Shown here: positions 1 to 5,883 of the stretch, piece after piece
Layout: every line of letters begins with the position of its first letter
How positions within the stretch are numbered: the stretch's first letter is position 1
Translations under genes and position numbers: made by a program
Source: a bacterium
GTDB taxonomy: Bacteria > Armatimonadota > HRBIN16
Assembly (NCBI GenBank): GCA_025057335.1
Contig: JANWXG010000079.1
Span: forward strand, 1-10,008
Length of the DNA stretch: 10,008 nucleotides
Direction of reading: 5' to 3'
The notes under the pieces: model-generated
Seen by the model: only the letters and a program-made list of their open reading frames with translations
Database searches by the model: none
What the model was told of the DNA's origin: nothing

Positions 1-1
1 C

Positions 2-37
2 CTCGACCGGGCGCTGCGCAAAGCGGCACGTGTGTGA
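2..37 (+). CDS. possible 3' end of a gene entering from the left edge
   Basis: In this frame the first bases read L-D-R-A-L-R-K-A-A-R-V followed by TGA at 35-37. The basic, alanine-rich composition looks like the C-terminal helix of a real protein, but eleven codons cannot identify a family. If real, the gene would run convergently toward the glycosyltransferase gene, and the hairpin repeats would lie between two converging 3' ends. This is an inference from composition only; the other frames here give nothing better. Confidence 0.22.
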   Translation, partial: LDRALRKAARV

Positions 38-64
38 ACAAGCGTAGGTTCGGAGTGCGCTATC

Positions 65-115
65 TTCTGGAGGGTCACGCTCCGTCGTGACCCTCTGGAC
101 GCAACAGAGTGCGTC
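65..115. repeat. direct repeat, copy 1 of a 51-bp A+B hairpin unit
   Basis: Bases 65-115 are identical to 136-186. Similarity continues to 122/193 with two mismatches. The unit holds one type A hairpin (70-95) and one type B hairpin (97-116). The copies are spaced 71 bp apart, and the intervening 118-137 is not part of the repeat. Confidence 0.85.
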
Positions 116-135
116 TTTCCAATTGGGGGAACGAT

Positions 136-186
136 TTCTGGAGGGTCACGCTCCGTCGTGACCCTCTGGACGCAACAGAGTGCGTC
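136..186. repeat. direct repeat, copy 2 of a 51-bp A+B hairpin unit
   Basis: This is the exact second copy of 65-115. Its type B half also starts the first B-C unit (168-241), so the two repeat families share a module. That is what recombination or stepwise duplication between hairpin modules would leave. Confidence 0.85.
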
Positions 187-241
187 CCTCCAAACGAGTT
201 GCGGACACGACGGAGCGCGTCCCGCCAAGGGGTAAACTTGT
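168..241. repeat. near-tandem repeat, copy 1 of a 74-bp B+C hairpin unit
   Basis: The first 60 bases (168-227) match 242-301 with two substitutions. The following spacer (cgccaaggggtaaac, 223-237) matches 297-310 apart from small changes and one missing base. The period is 74 bp. The unit contains a type B hairpin (168-187) and an imperfect type C hairpin (203-222). Confidence 0.85.
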
Positions 242-310
242 GGACGCAACAGAGTGCGTCCCTCCAAACGAGTTGCGGACGCGACGGAGCGCGTCCCTCC
301 AGGGGCAAAC
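242..310. repeat. near-tandem repeat, copy 2 of the B+C hairpin unit
   Basis: This copy follows directly on 168-241. Its C hairpin (277-296) is perfectly paired over 7 bp, whereas the C hairpin of copy 1 has one mismatch. The repeat stops near 310, and 311-344 shows no further copies. Confidence 0.85.
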
Positions 311-344
311 GCCTGCGGGGGAGCGAGAAATCACGCCAGGCAAC

Positions 345-365
345 GCAATCGCAGCAGACGATTGC
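345..365 (-). terminator. hairpin just past the end of the glycosyltransferase gene; possible weak terminator
   Basis: The bases gcaatcg (345-351) and cgattgc (359-365) form a perfect 7-bp stem around a 7-base loop. It lies about 30 bases downstream of the TGA of the minus-strand glycosyltransferase gene. It is unrelated to the loop family of the array at 65-310. There is no run of T after the stem on the minus strand, so a classical intrinsic terminator is not shown. It could act with Rho or protect the mRNA end. Confidence 0.3.
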
Positions 366-394
366 ACGCGCTCCGATGTAACCGCCTCCGCGCG

Positions 395-1525
395 TCACGC
401 CTCCAGCACGCGGGCATAACGTTCTATCATCTGGCGCAGGTCGAAGTGTGACTCAGCATGCTGGCGGGCGCGCACACCCATGCGCTGACGCTCGTCGGGA
501 TGCAACAAGAGATACAGGATGCGCTCGGCAAGGGCTTGCTCGTCCTCCGGGGGCACTACGAAGCCCGTTTCGCCGTCCAGCACTATTTCGCGCACCGCGC
601 CCACGTCGGTGCTTACCGCAGGCACCCCGCAGGCGGCAGCTTCAATGAGCGTCATAGGTAGCACCTCGGTATCCGAGGTCAACACAGCGACATGGAGGCT
701 GCGCCACACGGCGGGAATGTCCTGCAAGGCACCCGTGAAGGTGATACGGGTGTTGCAACTCATCTGATGGCTGAACGCCTGCAGCTCGTGGCGCAGTTCC
801 CCATCCCCAACCACGAAGGCGTGGGCTTCAGGCAAAGCGTTCAACACCCGCTGTGCAACACGCAGAAAACGGAACAGGTTTTTCTCTGGGCGCAGCCCCG
901 CAACAATCCCGAAACTAGGATGGTGAGGAGAAAGACCCCACTCTACACGGTAATGATGTCCCTGCGGAGTGAACCGCTGCAGGTCCACACCGTTAGGAAT
1001 GACCACTATCTCGCGCGCTCGCCATCCCTCCCGCTCTACCAGAAAGCGACAGTGCGTCTCTGCCAGCGCGATCAGCGTGTCTGTGACGGATGAGGCGAGG
1101 CGCCGAGCGACCTTCATCTCGCGCGTGCGCTTGACCTTACCGAAGGAATGCACTGCGACGACCAGCTTGCGCACTAGGCTCAACCGCTTCGCGATCACCG
1201 CGTACAGCACGGCATAGGGCGAATCTACTGTTAGCAGCACGTCGGGGCGAAGCTGCCGTAGTAGGCGCAGGAAGCGTGGCAGCACACGCCAGTCCGTGCG
1301 CGAACGCCCCTGTAGCGCCACAAACGGCAAGCCTGATGCCTGTATCTGCTCGCCGATGACACCGGGTTGGTACAGCGCACACACCTGCAGGTCGAAGCGC
1401 GAACGGAGCTGCTGGGCGAGAAGTTGCAGAACGCGTTCCGCTCCTCCTACAGCGTAAGTCGCATGCAGTATCAGCACTCGACGAAGAACTTGTGACGAGC
1501 CTTGAGACATGACTTCTCTCTTCAC
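395..1525 (-). CDS. GT4-type glycosyltransferase (GT-B fold)
   Basis: Predicted retaining glycosyltransferase of the GT4 (glycosyltransferases group 1) family. It would transfer a sugar from a nucleotide-sugar to a glycan or lipid-linked acceptor on the cytoplasmic side of the membrane. The 376 residues are full length for the family. The N-terminal Rossmann half holds the GGAE acceptor-side motif (27-30). PNGVD (177-181) marks the inter-domain region, followed by LRPEKN (211-216) and VGDGE (239-243). The C-terminal half has the EX7E motif, E287 and E295, inside LPMTLIEAAACGVPAVSTD, and then ETGFVVPP. The donor and linkage cannot be read from sequence. The GTG start at 1525 overlaps the TGA of the upstream hydrolase-like gene (GTGA, 1522-1525), which suggests translational coupling. 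An in-frame ATG at 1510 is a real alternative. There is no signal peptide. Confidence 0.92.
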   Translation of the reverse strand: MKREVMSQGSSQVLRRVLILHATYAVGGAERVLQLLAQQLRSRFDLQVCALYQPGVIGEQIQASGLPFVALQGRSRTDWRVLPRFLRLLRQLRPDVLLTVDSPYAVLYAVIAKRLSLVRKLVVAVHSFGKVKRTREMKVARRLASSVTDTLIALAETHCRFLVEREGWRAREIVVIPNGVDLQRFTPQGHHYRVEWGLSPHHPSFGIVAGLRPEKNLFRFLRVAQRVLNALPEAHAFVVGDGELRHELQAFSHQMSCNTRITFTGALQDIPAVWRSLHVAVLTSDTEVLPMTLIEAAACGVPAVSTDVGAVREIVLDGETGFVVPPEDEQALAERILYLLLHPDERQRMGVRARQHAESHFDLRQMIERYARVLEA

Positions 1526-2829
1526 AGCGTCACTGTCTGCTCTTGCAGCGTCAGCGCAGGCGTCTCAGGCAGCCAACGCACGGACGGGTCGTCCTCGACG
1601 TTTCGAACCGTCAGGCGATAGCGTAAAGCGGCGTGCATCGGGTCGGTATGCAACCTCACAAGATTGCCGTCTACCTCCACTCGTTGCACTTGCAGCGGCG
1701 GGTGGAAGGCGTAGTGGCTCTTCTCCCTTGCGCTCTGGGCATTGAGTCTCTTACTGAACACCAGCAACACCCCACTCCTCTCGATGCGTTCTGTTCTGAG
1801 TACGCGAGGTGGTTCAGTGTACATGTACATGCCCAGGCTGTATTCGTAAAGCGTGCTGCCTCGTGACCCAACGCGCCGACAGGCCTCCCGGAAAGCGTGT
1901 ATCCACTGCCATGAGCGCCGATTCTGCGGCTGGGAGCCGATGTCTGCCTGAATCATTATTGGCAGGTTCGGGCGAACGGCGCGCGCTGCTTGCACGAACG
2001 GCTGATATGCGCGCACGTAGTCGGGCGGGAGTGCCTCTTTCATCCAGTCTGGCCAATGGGTTTGCAGGCAGATAGCGTCGGGACGCACCTGCCGAGCGAC
2101 CTCTGCTACGTCTTGACCATGCACTTCTCGCACGAGGCGAACAGGGTTGGGCGCCTCCACAGCGAGTATCCACACCGCGACGGCAACACGCGGATGCACC
2201 TGACGGATGCCCCCCTCACCGTGTATCAGCTCCTGCAGAAACTCGAGGTGGCTTTGAACACGAAACTCCACCCACTTCATGTAGAGCTCTGGCTGTCTGC
2301 GCCAGAAACGGGGGCTCGCCTCCTCGCCGAACTCTGGGGGCGGTTCAGAATATCTCTCCTCAAACAGCGCACGACACCGCTTGCACAGGCAGGCGTACGC
2401 TGGGGCGTTGGGACCGGGATACTCGGGCCAGAAAGGCTCCATGAGGTGCACGCCGTCAAAGGGATGGCTCCGTAGCACCTGCGTTATCTGCTTCTTCTTC
2501 CAGTAGCGGTATCCGGGATGGTTCAGGCACAGGCGTGTGTAGCCATCCTGTACGGGCAGACGGGTGACCATGCGCCATTCTCGCCAACCCTCTGGCAAGT
2601 CATGTGTGTCGTAGGTACCGTTGCAGAAGGTAGCGTAGTCGACGTGTATCTTGCGCTGGCGCAGGGCGTGGAGTAACGCAGTGGGCAGTCGGCTGTCGCG
2701 CGTGATGACCAGCTGCACGCCGTTGAAACCATGCGCAGCGACCTCCTCGGCGATGCTCTCCGCACTGCGGTCGGTGTAGTATCGCCCGAGAAAGGGGTCT
2801 ATCTGCACACAACGGCTCGGCAGGTTCAT
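1522..2829 (-). CDS. predicted TIM-barrel, glycoside-hydrolase-like protein of unrecognised family
   Basis: I do not recognise a named family. The 435-residue product looks like a (beta/alpha)8-barrel of the hypothetical glycosyl hydrolase type, with a small beta-rich C-terminal domain (about 350-435). Features in order: IDPFLGRYY at the N-terminus; SIAEEVAAHGFNGVQLV (25-41), typical of the first strand/helix of such barrels; FDGVHLMEPFWPEY (124-137), with E131 as a possible catalytic acid; a CLCKRC cysteine cluster (C147, C149, C152), often seen in GHL-like barrels; and TLYEYSLGMYMYTEPP (326-341), with E329 as a second candidate acid. No signal peptide is visible, so it is probably cytoplasmic. 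I chose ATG 2829 because GGAG/AGGTGG lies just upstream. A GTG at 2856 would add nine residues but has no ribosome site. It is coupled to the downstream GT4 gene by GTGA. A glycan-processing role is inferred, not shown. Confidence 0.8.
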   Translation of the reverse strand: MNLPSRCVQIDPFLGRYYTDRSAESIAEEVAAHGFNGVQLVITRDSRLPTALLHALRQRKIHVDYATFCNGTYDTHDLPEGWREWRMVTRLPVQDGYTRLCLNHPGYRYWKKKQITQVLRSHPFDGVHLMEPFWPEYPGPNAPAYACLCKRCRALFEERYSEPPPEFGEEASPRFWRRQPELYMKWVEFRVQSHLEFLQELIHGEGGIRQVHPRVAVAVWILAVEAPNPVRLVREVHGQDVAEVARQVRPDAICLQTHWPDWMKEALPPDYVRAYQPFVQAARAVRPNLPIMIQADIGSQPQNRRSWQWIHAFREACRRVGSRGSTLYEYSLGMYMYTEPPRVLRTERIERSGVLLVFSKRLNAQSAREKSHYAFHPPLQVQRVEVDGNLVRLHTDPMHAALRYRLTVRNVEDDPSVRWLPETPALTLQEQTVTL

Positions 2830-2936
2830 TCCACCTACTCTCCAGCGCCAGTCCACTCTGCGCGGGCACGGCGGCGCGTGGAGGTTTCTCCCTCCCTACA
2901 ATGAGTCCTCTCCGCTTGGCTTTCACTTCCGTCTAC

Positions 2937-2955
2937 CCTGCCCAACATTGGCAGG
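2937..2955. promoter_or_regulatory. inverted repeat in the divergent intergenic region; possible operator
   Basis: The bases cctgcc (2937-2942) and ggcagg (2950-2955) form an inverted repeat with a 7-base centre. A further ggcagg follows at about 2960-2966. It lies between the divergent hydrolase-like gene (start 2829) and the acetyltransferase gene (start about 2992), where a shared operator could sit. I could not assign convincing -35/-10 boxes to either gene here. Function is a guess. Confidence 0.25.
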
Positions 2956-2991
2956 AACAGGCAGGTTCGTGGAAGTAAGAGATATTTGTGA

Positions 2992-3657
2992 ATGTATACA
3001 CTCTCCCTTCTTCTGTGGATGGAGACAGTATCCTGCTCACAGGTGAACATTCGGCCTGCGCGAGAGGAAGATGCCCCCGCGCTAGCCCGTTTATATGTGG
3101 AGGCGTTTGGTTCAAAACTGCGCTGGGCGTTTGGTCAGTACGAGCAGGCTCTGCCTGTCGTGGTGGAGCAGTTGCTGCAGCAGGACCAGATGCGTTTGAG
3201 CGAGACGCTCGTGGCTGAGGTCAACGGGGAGATAGCGGGGATGGCAGTGTTGCGTCGTGACCCTCGTCATCGTCCCCACTGGGTCACCATATGGCGGCTG
3301 ATTCGGCGCCATGTGCGCGGCTGGCGCATGTTTACCGCCACATTCATCATGACCGCCATGTGCAACAACCTGTGCACCCCAACCCGTTCCTATCTGGAGT
3401 CGCTGGCGGTGGATGCACGCTATCGCGGTCAGGGTATCGGCACGCTGTTGCTGGAGAGGTGCTTCGAAGAGTCCCGACGGGCAGGTAAGCGTGAAATCTC
3501 CTTGCACGTGGTGGACACCAACCCCCGGGCAAAACAGTTGTATGAGCGCATGGGCTTTCGCACAGTGCGGGTAGAACGGTTTGGACGTATCGCTGCACGC
3601 TGGATGGGTTTTAGTGCGCAGGATTTCATGGTGCGACCGCTTTCGTCCTCTTCGTGA
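2992..3657 (+). CDS. GNAT-family N-acetyltransferase
   Basis: Predicted acetyl-CoA-dependent acyltransferase of the GNAT fold. The substrate is unknown. It shows the usual order: IRPAREEDAPALARLYVEAF (20-39) as strand 1/helix 1; LVAEVNGEIAGMAVLRRD (73-90) as strands 2-3; LESLAVDARYRGQGIGTLLL (135-154) with the acetyl-CoA pyrophosphate loop R145-G-Q-G-I-G150; and NPRAKQLYERMGF (177-189), the classic motif B. An insertion of about 40 residues separates strand 3 from strand 4. The start is uncertain. ATG 2992 gives 221 residues, but the first 17 do not fit the fold and have no good ribosome site. ATG 3019 and GTG 3043 (giving V-N-I-R-P-A) are alternatives, and the last fits the family best. Its 3' end overlaps the convergent flippase gene by 32 bases. 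It may decorate the local glycan or be an unrelated insertion. Confidence 0.9.
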   Translation: MYTLSLLLWMETVSCSQVNIRPAREEDAPALARLYVEAFGSKLRWAFGQYEQALPVVVEQLLQQDQMRLSETLVAEVNGEIAGMAVLRRDPRHRPHWVTIWRLIRRHVRGWRMFTATFIMTAMCNNLCTPTRSYLESLAVDARYRGQGIGTLLLERCFEESRRAGKREISLHVVDTNPRAKQLYERMGFRTVRVERFGRIAARWMGFSAQDFMVRPLSSSS

Positions 3658-4822
3658 ACCACCAGAGCCCTATCGCCATCCCGCATTGTGTCGCTAGCTG
3701 CGCATAGCTTGCTCCGATGAGACCAAGAGGCAGCCACCAGTATAGGCAGTATGCGAGGCACGTGAGCCCACCTACTGCCACGATGCCCACCTTGACCGTT
3801 TGCCTGCGCACCAGCAACACCGCGTTGCCCCAGGCAACTACGGAGGCAGGCACCAAACACCACGCCAGCATCCTCAGCACGTCGGCAGTCGGAGCGTAAG
3901 CCGCCCCGTACAGCAGGCGCACCCAGAGTTCTGCTCCCATACTCAGTGCCGCTGCGAGAGGTAAGGCAGTCAGCAGCATCCGCCTCAACACACGCACACT
4001 GAGGTGCTGGGTCTCCTCCTCACGTGCAGCGGCGACAGGTACTAGTGCCAGCGCCATCGAACCCGCTACGAGGTTGCTCGCCCAAAGCAGTGCGCTAGCG
4101 CCACCATACCAGCCTGCATTGTGCGAGCCGTAGCGCATCCCGATAGCAAGCAGGTCTAACCTCATGATGACGCCATGACACAGGTCAGCCACCGCTAACG
4201 GTGCGCCCAACGCGAGCAGACGCTTCCACATTCTCCCGGAGAACCGCCCTCGCGGAAGCGGCAGGGCGCGTAGGTAAAACGCCAGAGCCACGCTGCCACC
4301 TGCTAACACTCCTCCTAATGCGCCTACTAAGCCCCACTGCCACGCTCCAACTCCTGCGAGCAATACGGTAGCAACGCGCTCTAGGAGCACCGCTCGCGTC
4401 TCTAGATGCGCTTGCAGTCTTGCTCGCGCAACACCTGCTAGTAGTTGGAGCGCACAAGCGACCGCCCAGTAACCTCCCGCCAGAGCCAGGGCGGTTCTGA
4501 TGCGAGTATAGTCCAATATCCACCACGCCGCGCCAGTTGTCGCGCCCCACAGCAGGAGGCTTTGCACTATCCGTAAGCCGATGGACGCCTCGAGAACGAT
4601 GTAAGCACGAGGACGGCGCGCGGTATGTCGGGTGACGATAGCGGAGACGCCTCCGTCAGCCAGGGGAATGAGCGAACTAGCCAACGCCATCGCCTGCGTG
4701 AAGTCGCCATATGAGGCGGGCGCGAGTAGACGCGCCAGCAGCACATTGTTTACCAACCCCAGTGCGCGGGCAGCAAACTGTGACCCTAGCAACCAGCGGG
4801 TAGTAATTTGCCAGCTTCTCAC
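3626..4822 (-). CDS. Wzx-like lipid-linked oligosaccharide flippase (MOP superfamily)
   Basis: Predicted integral membrane protein that flips undecaprenyl-linked glycan units from cytoplasm to periplasm or outer face. The product (398 residues) is hydrophobic throughout, with about 12 likely membrane segments. Family-like sequences are AARALGLVNNVLLARLLAPASYGDF (17-41), the amphipathic first helix of polysaccharide-export MOP proteins; RLDLLAIGMRYGSHNAGWYGGASALL (221-246), the start of the second half; and WVRLLYGAAYAPTADVLRMLAW (300-321). It is at the short end for the family (usually about 420-500). The GTG start at 4822 overlaps the TGA of the thymidylyltransferase gene (GTGA, 4819-4822), so it is probably translated by coupling; only a weak AGGT precedes it. 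It is the last gene of the operon, and its 3' end runs 32 bases into the convergent acetyltransferase gene. Substrate specificity cannot be read. Confidence 0.88.
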   Translation of the reverse strand: MRSWQITTRWLLGSQFAARALGLVNNVLLARLLAPASYGDFTQAMALASSLIPLADGGVSAIVTRHTARRPRAYIVLEASIGLRIVQSLLLWGATTGAAWWILDYTRIRTALALAGGYWAVACALQLLAGVARARLQAHLETRAVLLERVATVLLAGVGAWQWGLVGALGGVLAGGSVALAFYLRALPLPRGRFSGRMWKRLLALGAPLAVADLCHGVIMRLDLLAIGMRYGSHNAGWYGGASALLWASNLVAGSMALALVPVAAAREEETQHLSVRVLRRMLLTALPLAAALSMGAELWVRLLYGAAYAPTADVLRMLAWCLVPASVVAWGNAVLLVRRQTVKVGIVAVGGLTCLAYCLYWWLPLGLIGASYAQLATQCGMAIGLWWFTKRTKAVAP

Positions 4823-5883
4823 AGCAAGTTGACCTGACTGTTGTCTCCCAGCATCAGCCTCACTGCACGCGGCTTGCCCTCATCGCGGCATACTGTGACG
4901 TTGCGCCCCAACAGGCTATCTTCCACACGCGACCCCACATTTAGGATGCGACAGCCCTCTAGGATGACGCTGTGCTCCACCTCACTGCCGACGATATGCA
5001 CCCTGTCGGCGACCGAGGTGAAGGGCCCGATGTAGGCGTTCTCAATGAGGCACTGTGCGCCGATGATAACGGGACCTCGGATGACACTGCGCACGATGCG
5101 CGTGCCCTCGCCGACAGATACTCTGCCGTGCAGGCGTGAAGCAGAGTCCACCTCAGCACGGACATCGCGTTCTATGTCTTCCAGCAGGATGCGGTTCGCC
5201 TCGAGGATAGCGTCCAGGTTGCCTGTGTCTTTCCACCACCCGCTGATGATATGTGAGCGCACCTGATAGCCGTGGTCAATGAGGTATTGGATGGCGTCCG
5301 TAATCTCCAACTCCCCGCGCGCGGAAGGGCGGATGGCGTTCACCGCTTCAAAGATGTGGTGGTCGAACATGTAGACTCCCACCAGCGCGAGGTCAGAAGG
5401 GGGCTGCGGAGGCTTCTCAATGAGACGTACTACGCGGTCGCCCTCTAGCACCGCCACGCCGAACTCGTGCGGGTTGGGTACGCGCGCCAGCAGGATTTGC
5501 GCGTTGGGGCGCAACTGCTCGAACTCGCGCACAAAGGGCGTGATGCCCTCCTTGACGAGGTTGTCGCCCAGATACATCACGAACGGCTCCTCGCCGAGGA
5601 AATCCTGCGCGATTTTCACGGCGTGCGCCAACCCTAGCGGCTCGGGCTGATGGATGTAGGTCACGCGAATGCCCCAGCGGCTACCGTCGCCTACTGCCTG
5701 CATGATCTCATGGCGCGTGTCCCCGACAATGATGCCTACTTCGGTGATGCCCGCGTCGCGAATCGCCTCGATGCCGTAGAAGAGCACGGGCTTGTTGGCG
5801 ATGGGGATGAGCTGTTTCGCCCCTGTGTGAGTGATAGGACGCAAGCGGGTTCCTTTGCCGCCGCTGAGAATCAAGCCTTTCAC
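4819..5883 (-). CDS. rmlA: glucose-1-phosphate thymidylyltransferase, long (RmlA/StrD-like) form
   Basis: Predicted to make dTDP-glucose from glucose-1-phosphate and dTTP, the first step toward dTDP-deoxysugars such as rhamnose. The nucleotidyltransferase domain (about 1-235) has GGKGTRLRP (8-16), GAKQLIPIANKP (21-32) with K23, YLGDN (104-108) with D107, EKP (156-158), ELEITDAI (191-198) and WWKDTG (216-221) with metal-binding D219. Residues about 250-330 form a left-handed beta-helix of hexapeptide-like turns (GPVIIG, GPFTSV). This and the length of 354 match the long RmlA form rather than the shorter (about 290) enterobacterial RmlA. The GTG start at 5883 overlaps the upstream stop (GTGA) and has a strong AAGGAGG site (5891-5898) seven bases away. 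No rmlB, rmlC or rmlD is in the window, so the final sugar is unknown. Sugar-1-phosphate nucleotidyltransferases with this architecture can differ in substrate. Confidence 0.92.
   Translation of the reverse strand: MKGLILSGGKGTRLRPITHTGAKQLIPIANKPVLFYGIEAIRDAGITEVGIIVGDTRHEIMQAVGDGSRWGIRVTYIHQPEPLGLAHAVKIAQDFLGEEPFVMYLGDNLVKEGITPFVREFEQLRPNAQILLARVPNPHEFGVAVLEGDRVVRLIEKPPQPPSDLALVGVYMFDHHIFEAVNAIRPSARGELEITDAIQYLIDHGYQVRSHIISGWWKDTGNLDAILEANRILLEDIERDVRAEVDSASRLHGRVSVGEGTRIVRSVIRGPVIIGAQCLIENAYIGPFTSVADRVHIVGSEVEHSVILEGCRILNVGSRVEDSLLGRNVTVCRDEGKPRAVRLMLGDNSQVNLL

Larger units (their letters stand above)
65..310. repeat. array of seven constant-loop hairpins, A-B / A-B-C / B-C
   Basis: Seven short inverted repeats are packed here, all with a six-base loop reading ACGGAG or ACAGAG. 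Type A (70-95 and 141-166) has a perfect 10-bp stem, gagggtcacg/cgtgaccctc, and carries the loop on the minus strand. Type B (97-116, 168-187, 242-261) has the stem ggacgca/tgcgtcc; the first copy ends in a G-T pair. Type C (203-222, 277-296) has the stem ggacgcg/cgcgtcc, with one A-C mismatch in the first copy. A and B are separated by one base, and B and C by an identical 15-base spacer (188-202, 262-276). No protein-coding signal is credible here although several frames stay open. The shared loop with changed but still paired stems suggests that the folded form matters, or that the units derive from one mobile palindrome. Confidence 0.8.

Noticed and set aside
70..166. Intrinsic terminators from the 10-bp type A hairpins
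   Set aside because: No run of T follows on either strand; both copies are followed by other hairpins or mixed sequence.
65..310. CRISPR array
   Set aside because: Repeat units are nested and differ in length, the spacers are themselves repeated (the 15-base spacer is identical), and there are no cas genes.
75..451. Several overlapping open frames on both strands in the repeat region
   Set aside because: They follow from translating the hairpin repeats, which avoid stops by composition. All show the same low-complexity Arg/Ser/Pro-rich words in different frames and have no ribosome sites.
3252..3266. Match to the array sequence (cgtcgtgaccctc) inside the acetyltransferase gene
   Set aside because: Only one arm and part of the loop match, with no hairpin; it encodes ordinary RRDPR codons.
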